Shown here piece after piece: positions 54,201-62,156 of a DNA stretch of 64,000 nt (position 1 is the stretch's first letter; every line of letters begins with the position of its first letter). Both the position numbers and the translations under genes were made by a program. The stretch covers positions 116,028 to 180,027 of the forward strand of contig NZ_FTOH01000008.1 in NCBI RefSeq assembly GCF_900156675.1, in the 5' to 3' direction. Below the pieces are notes generated by a model, which searched no databases, was not told the DNA's origin, and was given only the letters and a program-made list of their open reading frames with translations. This DNA is from Thalassolituus maritimus. GTDB lineage: Bacteria > Pseudomonadota > Gammaproteobacteria > Pseudomonadales > Oceanobacteraceae.

Positions 54201-54707
54201 ACCCAGGGCTTGCTTACCGTGGGTGTCCGCCAGTGGAAATTCCAGCCCGGAGTTCACCAGAGCGGTGGTTTTACCCGAGCCCGGCGGACCGATAATAATG
54301 TACCAGGGGAGCTGATAAAGACTGAGTTTGCCCCGACGCGAACTGAAACGTGCCTTTTTGAGCGTGGCCAGAGCATCACGGAAGCGGGTTGCCATCTGTG
54401 CCAGCTCTTCCTGACTGCGCTCCTGATCGGGGTCAACAACGTCGTTGTCTTTCTGCTGAGATGACTCAATCTCGCCCAGTAATTCTTTATTCTGTCGACG
54501 TTCAACCAGCCATTGGCTGACATTCCAGGTCAGCCAGAACAACCAGAAAAATCCAATGATAATCGCCCGGGTCATCGGACTCAGCGTCATATTATCTGCG
54601 CCGAATTTGATGAATTCAGCACCAAACCAGATCAGCAACGACAGAGCCGTGAGCCCGATAATTCCGACGACCCACTTATTTTGCAGAAACGCCAACAGCT
54701 TTTTCAT
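51201..54707 (-). CDS. tssM: T6SS membrane complex protein TssM (IcmF)
   Basis: TssM spans the inner membrane and, with TssL and TssJ, forms the trans-envelope channel. The 1168-residue protein has two N-terminal membrane helices (about 12-32 and 46-66), a cytoplasmic GTPase-like domain with an intact Walker A GPPGSGKT (140-147), a third membrane helix near 450, and a large periplasmic region ending in the TssM C-terminal domain. Intact Walker A suggests nucleotide binding. It lies 88 bases after tssL and 9 before tagF. Confidence 0.95.
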   Translation of the reverse strand: MKKLLAFLQNKWVVGIIGLTALSLLIWFGAEFIKFGADNMTLSPMTRAIIIGFFWLFWLTWNVSQWLVERRQNKELLGEIESSQQKDNDVVDPDQERSQEELAQMATRFRDALATLKKARFSSRRGKLSLYQLPWYIIIGPPGSGKTTALVNSGLEFPLADTHGKQALGGIGGTRNCDWWFTNDAVLIDTAGRYTTQDSHRVVDNNAWQAFLALLKKYRRRRPINGALIAISLQDLMVQTKEQREQQAKIIRARISELQDELGIRFPVYLTFTKGDLVAGFAEFFGNLSQAEREQVWGVSFPQEESENTGADISRFRQEFNQLVERLNERLLWRVQHERNTDKRAMIQGFPPALESLASVVDGFIQQTFAPNNYSTVPMLRGVYFTSATQEGSPIDRMMAQVSANFGLERSMGKQQHNSGKSFFITRLFRDVIFPESELVGVNRKIENLLRWMRRGAVAGLTGLLIGCAALWTGALVQNRAYMAEVDSLHRDYLQLRETIRPEQATTEEALELLTPLYQASLVYDQEEHPFISYLGLYDGRVDAAADQAYNTQLNQVFYPAVANMLERHLNALGADDSALLPVFRVYLMLFDQEHRDYEQIRAYAETRWQDLLPGEATKQSQLLTHLDHLIELGFDEQLQPDEYVVTRTRQYLQRIPVAQRLFAQLQKMGNNAREVDLYREIGGNPQQVFGLSENDPVFMMPFLFTKAGYDQAEYGPDSEMMKQIAADQWIYGGNISGEDYSKADLKKLSADVEKLYLTEYARRWQAFYQKFSLANLPGGSQSVTHLLKLADQLSSPLSQVTELVVKNTTLTPEIEMPTASGAAGGLVEKAAGMVYDPTLVDLRFRDIQRMLAAEKGTPSKFAGYLEAIGALAEYLGQIDGAPDSNAAAFEAAKKRFSGGGADAIQQLKNLAATAPEQPADWLNKLADQTWGAVMGKAGVHLNTVWRYQVYETFRNTLGDRYPLVAGRQSEASVVAFNEFFKPGGIQQAFVDEYVSPFVDTYRWKQKGYGGFSIGLSSEALRQFQRADDIRRAWFSEGEAAAINFRATPEKLHSNVRLFTMEIGENRISYSHGPRIEKSLNWIAGESGRSRIVFEDLGERVSNDQYDGDWSLLRMLDDAQLHSTVNKSEKVITFTESGYQAQYRLAASTNVNPFDLSLLRNFRCPQSL

Positions 54708-54795
54708 GTGTTCTCCATGTACACAACGGGAGGCGCATCCTTACCCGATGGTCATTTTTATTCATTCAGCAACTATCTCATCAGAGACAGCAAGA

Positions 54796-55689
54796 CTAAT
54801 AAAACCGCTTACCTTGTGGTGGCGAGACCACCTCGGAGTTGTTTGCAGGCGTACCGTCGATGCCGGTTATCTCCGTGTAGATACTTTCAGCGACGGGAGT
54901 CGTCTCCTGATACATCCAATAACGGAAACCGGAATAGGTCAGCACGAGTAGCGCCATCACAACACTGGCGATGACCCACAAAGGAATATAATTTTTCAGG
55001 TACTCGCTGGGCTTCACGGAACCTTCCCAGTGGGGCGACAACTCTGATTCCCACCCAGGGCGATGACTTTCAATGGTGTGATACAGGTTTTCGCGTATCT
55101 GTTCGAGCTGCTCGTTCCCCCGGGGCATAACGCGATATTTCCCCTGAAAACCCAGGCTCAGGCAGAGATAATACAGCTCAAGCAGGTCAAGGTGAGTCCC
55201 TGGTGTTTCCAGCAGTTTCTGCAAAATCAGGAAGGATTTTTCCCCCCCCGACGTTTCCTGATGAAACAGGCTCAGAAGTGAATGCTGACTCCAGCCACTG
55301 CTCGCACCCCACGGGGTATTCAACACCATTTCGTCAATGACAGAACACAACAGGTAACGCGCAGCGACGACGGTGTCACCGGTAATACCGGCGTTTCTCG
55401 CATTACGCTCAAAGCTCTTTATTTCTTCCGTCAGACGCTTATGCAAGTCAGGCACCTGATCGTGCTTCATGGTCGAACGCAGCTTGGTCACCAGAGTCAA
55501 CAACGTGGTTGCACCCGTCACTAGCGGATTAAGCCCATGACGCACATCGATTTTTTCGTTACCCGGCATCGCAGGTTGCGGCGAGGTTGCCCTGCCCTGC
55601 CCAGCACCGGAAGAAGAACGCGCAGCGCCCGGCGTAGGAATCATGACCGTGCGGTCAGAAGCGCCCGGCTGTTGTCCATCATTGCCCAT
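54796..55689 (-). CDS. tssL: T6SS membrane protein TssL (DotU/IcmH)
   Basis: TssL is the inner-membrane anchor with a cytoplasmic DotU domain. The 297-residue protein has the DotU core (about 50-215; NPLVTGATTLLTLVTKLR, EMVLNTPWG, LDLLELYYLCLSLGFQGKYR) and one C-terminal membrane helix (about 230-250), and no peptidoglycan-binding extension. The N-terminal tail has DRTVMIP with Thr at residue 14, the same position as the phosphorylated Thr14 of Agrobacterium TssL that recruits Fha. The gene sits 3 bases after tssK. Confidence 0.94.
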   Translation of the reverse strand: MGNDGQQPGASDRTVMIPTPGAARSSSGAGQGRATSPQPAMPGNEKIDVRHGLNPLVTGATTLLTLVTKLRSTMKHDQVPDLHKRLTEEIKSFERNARNAGITGDTVVAARYLLCSVIDEMVLNTPWGASSGWSQHSLLSLFHQETSGGEKSFLILQKLLETPGTHLDLLELYYLCLSLGFQGKYRVMPRGNEQLEQIRENLYHTIESHRPGWESELSPHWEGSVKPSEYLKNYIPLWVIASVVMALLVLTYSGFRYWMYQETTPVAESIYTEITGIDGTPANNSEVVSPPQGKRFY

Positions 55690-55692
55690 ACA

Positions 55693-57027
55693 TCAGCTCC
55701 TGATTGCCCAGAGTTCCATAATTAAGCCGGGGTAATCGGCGCCAAGATGTACCGCGAAACCACCGGACTGCTGCATCGACTTCCACAGATCCCCGGTATT
55801 CTCAATTTCGAAATAGGTGAACCCGGCGTGGTACGGAATCTGTCGTGGCGCGACAGGCAGCGGGCGCGTTCTCAGACCCGGTAGCTGTGTCGTGATCAGC
55901 TCCCGAATAGTTTCGACCGGTGCAATTTTTGCCTGCGCAGGGAAGCGGCTACGTAACACTTCTGTTGGCATATCCGCTTTAACCGCAACCACAAACGATG
56001 CGGTACGCGTCAATGATGGATCAGTGATCGGCGCCACATAAATACCGAACTTACGCTCGACCAGATCCAGAGAAATAGCTGACTGCTCAAGTACCATACT
56101 GAGCGACTGGCGCAGCGCCGAAAAAAGCCCAGCAAATGTCTGCTGCAAATCTGTGTGAATGTACGGGGGCATTTCCGGTGGACGTTTATCACTGGCAGTA
56201 AATGTCGACAGTTCGCCTGCCAGTTGCAACAGCTCGGTATAGAGTGTCAGAGGATGCAGAGTCGCTAACTGAGTCAGATGCTTCACCAACGGCTGCACGC
56301 GATTAATGACCTGTAGCAGAAGGTAATCTGCAATTTCAGCAGAACCTGAACGTCCTGAATCGCTCAGGCGATGGCTCAAAGCTTCACCACGCTGACGCAG
56401 CAGGCCTGACACTTCTTCGATGTAACCTTTAATTTCACCACTGACCGAACAATCGAGCACGGGCGGTATAAATGTTTTATCGAGTTTTACCGGATTTCCC
56501 GGTAACCGTTCTGCGATGCGGGCAATGCCAATACAGGCGTAACCACCGAGGTCTTCTGAGCCCAGCTTAAAGCAAGTGGATAATTTACCGATCTGGATAC
56601 GTGCCGACTGTCCTGATGCAGACGAACTGTCACGCGCATCGAAGTTGTAAGTCTGGAAGCGTGCCTGTGGGAACTCTTCAGCATCACGAACCGATTCCTG
56701 AGCACCCGGGCGACGCATAGGCACGCACAGGTAAACTATCTCATCCCGGGTATTTTCAGGAATCTCAATAATCGGCGGAAGCTCTTCTGCTTCAGGCGCC
56801 AGTATCGGCGTGCCGTCCGGGAAAATACCGCGTACTGAGGAAATAGAAACTTTGCCCAGTTCAAGCGCCTCGACATCGATCGTCAGCTCCTGAATACCCC
56901 AGTAATAACTACCTACGGCCCCGGTGCGAACATCAACAAGGCGCTCAACAAAACGATCCTGCTGCTGAAAATGCTGAGGGCGCAGGAACATTCCTTCCGA
57001 CCAGATTACCTTGTTCTTTGAAGACAT
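55693..57027 (-). CDS. tssK: T6SS baseplate protein TssK
   Basis: TssK links the baseplate to the TssL/TssM membrane complex. The 444-residue protein begins with the diagnostic WSEGMFLRPQHFQQQDR and carries FPDGTPILAP, VYLCVPMRRPG and PGLRTRPLPVAPRQIPYHAG. Length and order match the family (ImpJ/VasE). It is 64 bases after tssJ. Confidence 0.95.
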   Translation of the reverse strand: MSSKNKVIWSEGMFLRPQHFQQQDRFVERLVDVRTGAVGSYYWGIQELTIDVEALELGKVSISSVRGIFPDGTPILAPEAEELPPIIEIPENTRDEIVYLCVPMRRPGAQESVRDAEEFPQARFQTYNFDARDSSSASGQSARIQIGKLSTCFKLGSEDLGGYACIGIARIAERLPGNPVKLDKTFIPPVLDCSVSGEIKGYIEEVSGLLRQRGEALSHRLSDSGRSGSAEIADYLLLQVINRVQPLVKHLTQLATLHPLTLYTELLQLAGELSTFTASDKRPPEMPPYIHTDLQQTFAGLFSALRQSLSMVLEQSAISLDLVERKFGIYVAPITDPSLTRTASFVVAVKADMPTEVLRSRFPAQAKIAPVETIRELITTQLPGLRTRPLPVAPRQIPYHAGFTYFEIENTGDLWKSMQQSGGFAVHLGADYPGLIMELWAIRS

Positions 57028-57091
57028 GAGTCATCCTTTCCGTAACTGCACAGACCGTACAGTGAATTCCGAATTCTGAATAGCGCGACCG

Positions 57092-57634
57092 TCAGAGTTG
57101 TGAAGAACGATCGCTGCGTAGTTTCTTATGAGGCGTAGCAGCACTGTTGTCTTCTTCTTTCTCGACAACGGCAATCTGATTTCCCTCGATACCGACCTGT
57201 ACCACATTTTCATTGTGCTCCAGTACCGGAATGACCAGTAACGCCTCGGCGTCACGATATTGAATAAACTCAGCCATCAGCCCCAGATACTTAACCTCGG
57301 TCGCCAGCTCGATGGTTTCGATACGCTGCTCACCTGGGGTCAGTTCTTTCAGCACAATGGTATCGATCAGATCTTTACCCAGACGAGCCGGTGCGCCCTC
57401 GTACAGACTCAGGAAATCTTCCCGACTGAACTGACGATCATCGGCCAGCTTAAATACATGGATCACGACCGGTGACGGACGATCATCCGCATCCGGGTTG
57501 ATCTGCGTACCTGCCGTAAATTCGATAACGGCGCTGGTATTCAAATTCAACGCTTTACGCGCCGACTGACACCCCGACATCATCGCCAGTACCAGCACCA
57601 GCGAAACCAGGTGCCATCCTTTCTTAAACTGCAT
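57092..57634 (-). CDS. tssJ: T6SS outer membrane lipoprotein TssJ
   Basis: TssJ is the outer membrane lipoprotein that binds the TssM periplasmic tip. The 180-residue precursor has a lipobox MSGC with the acylated Cys at residue 22. The beta-sandwich body shows NPDADDRPSPVVIHVFKLAD and FSREDFLSLYEG, typical of TssJ/VasD. The C-terminal 30 residues are charged and longer than usual. It lies 19 bases after tagH. Confidence 0.93.
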   Translation of the reverse strand: MQFKKGWHLVSLVLVLAMMSGCQSARKALNLNTSAVIEFTAGTQINPDADDRPSPVVIHVFKLADDRQFSREDFLSLYEGAPARLGKDLIDTIVLKELTPGEQRIETIELATEVKYLGLMAEFIQYRDAEALLVIPVLEHNENVVQVGIEGNQIAVVEKEEDNSAATPHKKLRSDRSSQL

Positions 57635-57653
57635 TGTTTTTCCCTAAAAGTAA

Positions 57654-59333
57654 TCAGGTACGGTTAAGCGCCCGTGTATTTTTAAGCTCGGCCAACTGCT
57701 TTTCGTAGGCGCGGGCAAATTCTTCACCAAATAACTGGTTATACGTCGTCTCATAGTCCGACTTCAGAGCCTTGAAGTATTGCTCGAACGCGAGCCAGTT
57801 TTTCGCATCTTTATTACCCAGCAGCGAATCACGGGCATTAATGTGCTGCTTCAGGTTATCCGGGTCAAAATGTTTAAACATCGTATCGTACGCGGCATGC
57901 ATGCCTTTCAGGACAGCCACCTGATGATCAGACAAGTCATCAAAGCTGTCACGCACCGCATCCTGAGGACGCATAAATGCAGACGCATCACGGCTGAACA
58001 TCATCTTCAGGGCGTCTTCTGCGTTGGCAGAAAATTTCAGCGGGTTGTTATCCACGGTCTGAATCATGGTGTGTTGCACTCGAAGCTCGTTTTTGATCGC
58101 GGTACGGGCACGCAACAGATCAATCAGGCGGGTCACGGCCTCATTTACAATGCCAGAGACCTCAGGCATTAAGCTGTCCAACTGGTCATCCGAGATATTA
58201 TTCAGACCCATGAGACTGGCCAGCTGTCGGACATCAACACTTGACGCGCCTGCACCAGGCGCAGCCTGAGTTGCCCCTGACGCAGCCAGCCCCTGGCGGG
58301 AGGCTGCCGGTGTTGGTTCCGGGATCTGCGATTCAGGCACAGGAGGCACCTGCTGCGAATCAGGAAATGACGAAAACGCCTGCGGCGCAGGCTGTGGTTT
58401 CTCGGGAGACGCAGGTATCCCGAACAAACTATCAATATCATCAGCTCCGCCCGCTACCGCTTCAGATGCTGCAAACGGATTCGGCTCTGACGCGGGCGAA
58501 GCTGACGCAAAAGAATCTGAAGCAAACGGGTCAGGAGTCTGAGAGTGCTGCAGAGGCTGCTGCACAGGCACCTCTGGCCGAGGAATTCTGATGTTCTGCT
58601 GTTCTACGGGTGCATGATCTGATGCTGATCCGCTTTTCCACCAATCGTCATTATCATCCCAACCGGACGACGACGGTGCAGGATCTGAAAAAGCCGGTTT
58701 ATTTAATGCAGCGAGGGGATCATTGCCCGAAGACGACGATCCAAACGACTCCCCAAATAAGGAATCATCCGACGACGATGAACCCCAGGGGTCATCTTTA
58801 GCAGAGCCCACCGACTGAGACACCACAGCACCCCAGTCCTGTTCTGGTTGTTTCGGTGTCTGAGCACCCGGTTCAAGCCAGGAATCTAACTGACTGGCAC
58901 TGTTCGCCGACTGCTGCTTCGCTGCCGTTGCCGGGTTAAACGTCGTGCGGTCACCTTTATCGAGGAAATCTGCCGACCCTAAATCAGCCGGAATCGCAGG
59001 CTCAGCCGGAGGCGCCTTAAGAGTGACCTGCAACTGATACTCACCACAGATTAAAACATCGCCTGCGGCCAGAGGGTGCGGTTTACCGGGACCAAGAGGG
59101 TCCTGACTGTCATTCACAAATGTACCGTTGGTGCTGTGGTCCAGCAACGAAAAGCAGCCATCAGCGAACACAACCTCAAGATGACGTGAAGAAAGAATGC
59201 GCTCGGTATCCGGCAATACCCAATCGTTGGAGTCGGCACGTCCGACTGAGCCACCCGCACTGCGGAAGACTTTCGTGTGATTGAGCATATTGGCGTGAGG
59301 CGGGCATTCGACGACCGTCAGAATCAAGTCCAT
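57654..59333 (-). CDS. tagH: FHA-domain T6SS protein TagH/Fha
   Basis: TagH reads phospho-threonine and promotes assembly of the apparatus. With the start at 59333 it has 559 residues. An N-terminal FHA domain (about 1-105) carries the binding signature GRADSND (R32), SSRHLEV and STNGTFVN. A low-complexity Ser/Pro/Asp linker (about 140-370) follows, then the TagH C-terminal domain (about 370-559). The linker start holds DRTTFNP (T130, T131), a possible phosphosite. An in-frame ATG at 59525 would add 64 unrelated residues and run into the divergent promoter region, so I rejected it. This gene heads the core operon. Confidence 0.9.
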   Translation of the reverse strand: MDLILTVVECPPHANMLNHTKVFRSAGGSVGRADSNDWVLPDTERILSSRHLEVVFADGCFSLLDHSTNGTFVNDSQDPLGPGKPHPLAAGDVLICGEYQLQVTLKAPPAEPAIPADLGSADFLDKGDRTTFNPATAAKQQSANSASQLDSWLEPGAQTPKQPEQDWGAVVSQSVGSAKDDPWGSSSSDDSLFGESFGSSSSGNDPLAALNKPAFSDPAPSSSGWDDNDDWWKSGSASDHAPVEQQNIRIPRPEVPVQQPLQHSQTPDPFASDSFASASPASEPNPFAASEAVAGGADDIDSLFGIPASPEKPQPAPQAFSSFPDSQQVPPVPESQIPEPTPAASRQGLAASGATQAAPGAGASSVDVRQLASLMGLNNISDDQLDSLMPEVSGIVNEAVTRLIDLLRARTAIKNELRVQHTMIQTVDNNPLKFSANAEDALKMMFSRDASAFMRPQDAVRDSFDDLSDHQVAVLKGMHAAYDTMFKHFDPDNLKQHINARDSLLGNKDAKNWLAFEQYFKALKSDYETTYNQLFGEEFARAYEKQLAELKNTRALNRT

Positions 59334-59416
59334 TTCTTCACCGTAGGTTTCCTGTGGTTCAGCGGCAAAAAGAGAATAACCGCAGCGCAGACGAGCGGTC
59401 ACAACAGACACCTGTC

Positions 59417-59443
59417 TTGAGCCGCGCGAGCAAGTCCTATAAT
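59417..59443 (+). promoter_or_regulatory. Possible promoter for the T6SS kinase gene
   Basis: TATAAT (59438-59443) is a perfect -10 with TTGAGC 15 bases upstream as a partial -35. It lies about 107 bases before the kinase ATG in the divergent tagH/kinase gap; the mirrored TATTAT could serve tagH. Confidence 0.42.
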
Positions 59444-59549
59444 ATCGGCGCCACTTTCTGAGTTCAAGCAAACGGAAGGTCGGGCCAGCGAGGAACCGGG
59501 GCTCGAAAAGGACGAAATACGTCAAGGGTATCGATACGACAGGCTCAAT

Positions 59550-62150
59550 ATGACCGATAACAGGGACGACAAGACACGTCTTGTCACCGGTGGAAAATCC
59601 ACTGGAAACGCCAGCAATTCAGACCGCAAAGCAACCGGAAAGCCATCCGGCAAAGCTTCTGAAGGTCCTGCTAAAAACGACGACGCTACCGTATTAGCGG
59701 GCGGCTCAACACCGAACAAATCTCAGCGAAACCCGGACGCCACACTGGTGACTTCGCAGACTCCCCTGTCGACGCCGACCGGCAGCCGCGCTGGTAGCAC
59801 CACCACCGGCGGTTCTACGCCGCGCGTATCAGCCCTGAACAACAAAGTGATCAAAGGGCGTTTTGAGCTGGTTTCCATGCTCGGTGCCGGCGGTATGGGT
59901 GCGGTATATAAAGCACTCGACCGACGTAAAGTTGAAGCCAGTGACTCGGACCCTTACGTTGCCGTCAAACTGTTAAATGACGATTTCCGTCAACACCCGG
60001 ATGCCTTTATTTCGCTGCAACGGGAGTCGCGCAAGTCACAGACGCTGGCTCACCCTAACATCGTAACTGTTTACGATTTTGACCGGGACCGCGATACAGT
60101 ATTCATGACCATGGAGTTCCTCGAAGGTGCTCCACTCGATGAACTGTTACGGGAACATCCAAACGGCTTGCCGCCTGAGCAGGCCGAAAGTGCACTGCGT
60201 GATATTTCTAACGCACTGATTTACGCACACTCGCACAACATTATTCATTCCGACTTCAAACCCGGAAACATCTACGTCACCAAGAACAAGGGCTCGAAGG
60301 TATTCGACTTCGGTATCGCCCGCGCGGTATCCGAAGGCAGCGCAGCGCACGGTGCCGGTGAAAAAACCATTTTTGATGCGGGCACACTCGGAGCGCTGAC
60401 TCCGGCTTACGCCAGCTACGAAATGCTCAAAGGCGCAGAGCCCGCACAGTCTGATGACGTCTACGCTCTTGGCTGTGTGGCGTACGAACTGTATGCAGGC
60501 AAGCATCCTTTTAACAAAACCCCTGCCGATCAGGCGCTGACCAAAAAGCTCAAGCCTAAGCGTATTAAAGGTCTGACCCGCCGTCAGTGGAATGCCCTGT
60601 CTGGCGCACTGGAACTGAAGCGCGATCAGCGTACAGCAACGGTTGATGAGTTTTACAAACAGTTCTTCGGTAAAGCCCGCATGCTTATCTGGGCTCTGGC
60701 GGCCTCACTGACTGCTTTTGTCGTTGGTGGCGGGGTTTACTATCAGCAGTATCAGGAACAGCTGATCGCTCAGGCACAGTTAAAAGTTCAACTTGAGGAA
60801 GAACTCGCGCAAAAACTTGAAGACTCGGCCATCACCAACCAGACGCAGAAAATTGAGCAGCTGGTTCAGATCGCGGCCCTCACCCCTAAGTGGGATATGG
60901 AGCTGCGTCGTGAACTGCTGAACTATGAAAATCTGGTGTCGAATATCGATGGACTGAATACCGATGAACTGAACGAGAGTGTTCGTCAGCGTGTTATTTC
61001 AGCCTACATAAAAGAGGCGAAGCAGCGCATCGCTGACAATAATCTCGAAAACGTTCTGAGTCTGTTGCAGTACGCCAGTCGCTGGGAAGCTCCCGCAGAT
61101 CAGATCGAACTGCTAACCAATCAGGTACTGACCAATCAGGAAGCCGATCGCCTGAGACAAGAAAATGAACGTCTTGCCGCTGCGAAAAAAGAAGCCGACC
61201 TGCTTCGCCTGGAACAGGAAAAGCGTGAGAAAGAACTCGAAGAAGCACGCCAGATCCGTATCCGTCAGGAAGTGGCCGCGCTCGAAAAATCCCTGCGCTG
61301 CCCAAACCAGATTGATGTCGCCGGTGACGTAGCCAGCCATCTAAAAGCACTTGAGTCGCTGGACCCGGGTCGCTCTGCTGACCTGCGTAATATCGTTGCT
61401 AACTCGCTGACCAACTGCTTTAACAAACTCGCAGCCGTCAGCCCATTTGCCGCCGATACCATGCTGACCGAAGCCCGCGAACTACTGCCATCGCAAGGCC
61501 AGCTCGACCCACTGGTTGTCGATTACTGCTCACACCTAGAGCCGGGGACCGGTGCCAAAGGCCGCCGTTACACCTGTGCAGATCCACTGCCACGTGACGC
61601 TCTGGGGCCAACGATGGTGGTTGTGCCTGCTCCGGACGGAGGACGCCCCATCGCCATCAGCCAATACGAAATAACCTACGATGACGTCGCCGACTACTGC
61701 ACTGTTTCACAGCTGTGTGATGCCGATAAATACGCGCGTAATTTTATGCCTATTCACAACATCAAAGTGGATTTTGCAGAGAATTTCGCAGGCTGGCTGA
61801 GTTCCGTCACCGGGCATTATTACCGCCTACCGACCTATGATGAATGGCTGACTGCGGCAAGTGCCGACGGCGCGGCTGAATTTCCGGAGCGTAACTGTTT
61901 CCTGAAATACGGAGCCATTGAGAAAGGTCTTGAGCTGCATAAAACCACCAACGGTAAGCAGAACTCGTTTGGTCTGGCATCGCATGTGGGTAATGTTCAG
62001 GAATGGGCATACCGCGATAACGAACTGGTCGCCGCCGGTGGTTCTCGCCAGACGCCTCTTAACGAATGTCGTTACAGCACCGTAACTGCCCACAACGGCA
62101 CCGCTGACGAATTTACCGGCTTCCGTCTGGTACGTGAACTGGCACGTTAA
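59550..62150 (+). CDS. Transmembrane Ser/Thr kinase with periplasmic SUMF1/TagR-like domain (T6SS PpkA-type)
   Basis: The probable T6SS threonine kinase has 866 residues. An N-terminal tail (1-100) contains T9, T47 and T65 in DKTRLV / DATVL / DATLV contexts. The kinase domain (about 102-360) has the glycine loop GAGGMGAVYKAL, VAVKLL, catalytic HSDFKPGN (about 233) and DFG. HSD replaces the usual HRD. One membrane helix follows (about 378-398; IWALAASLTAFVVGGGVYY), then a charged coiled coil (about 400-590) and a C-terminal SUMF1/formylglycine-enzyme-like domain (about 688-866; QYEITYDDVADYC, YRLPTYDEWLTAA, FTGFRLVREL) predicted in the periplasm. P. aeruginosa uses a separate SUMF1-type protein, TagR, to activate PpkA; here both are one chain. 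It is divergent from tagH. Confidence 0.9.
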   Translation: MTDNRDDKTRLVTGGKSTGNASNSDRKATGKPSGKASEGPAKNDDATVLAGGSTPNKSQRNPDATLVTSQTPLSTPTGSRAGSTTTGGSTPRVSALNNKVIKGRFELVSMLGAGGMGAVYKALDRRKVEASDSDPYVAVKLLNDDFRQHPDAFISLQRESRKSQTLAHPNIVTVYDFDRDRDTVFMTMEFLEGAPLDELLREHPNGLPPEQAESALRDISNALIYAHSHNIIHSDFKPGNIYVTKNKGSKVFDFGIARAVSEGSAAHGAGEKTIFDAGTLGALTPAYASYEMLKGAEPAQSDDVYALGCVAYELYAGKHPFNKTPADQALTKKLKPKRIKGLTRRQWNALSGALELKRDQRTATVDEFYKQFFGKARMLIWALAASLTAFVVGGGVYYQQYQEQLIAQAQLKVQLEEELAQKLEDSAITNQTQKIEQLVQIAALTPKWDMELRRELLNYENLVSNIDGLNTDELNESVRQRVISAYIKEAKQRIADNNLENVLSLLQYASRWEAPADQIELLTNQVLTNQEADRLRQENERLAAAKKEADLLRLEQEKREKELEEARQIRIRQEVAALEKSLRCPNQIDVAGDVASHLKALESLDPGRSADLRNIVANSLTNCFNKLAAVSPFAADTMLTEARELLPSQGQLDPLVVDYCSHLEPGTGAKGRRYTCADPLPRDALGPTMVVVPAPDGGRPIAISQYEITYDDVADYCTVSQLCDADKYARNFMPIHNIKVDFAENFAGWLSSVTGHYYRLPTYDEWLTAASADGAAEFPERNCFLKYGAIEKGLELHKTTNGKQNSFGLASHVGNVQEWAYRDNELVAAGGSRQTPLNECRYSTVTAHNGTADEFTGFRLVRELAR

Positions 62151-62156
62151 TCCTGC

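Noticed and set aside
54796..55689. Extended TssL with an OmpA-type peptidoglycan-binding domain
   Set aside because: The protein ends about 45 residues after the single membrane helix; there is no room for such a domain.
59334..59525. Longer N-terminus of TagH from an ATG at 59525
   Set aside because: The extra 64 residues are unlike any FHA protein and overlap the divergent promoter region; the FHA domain begins at MDLILTV.
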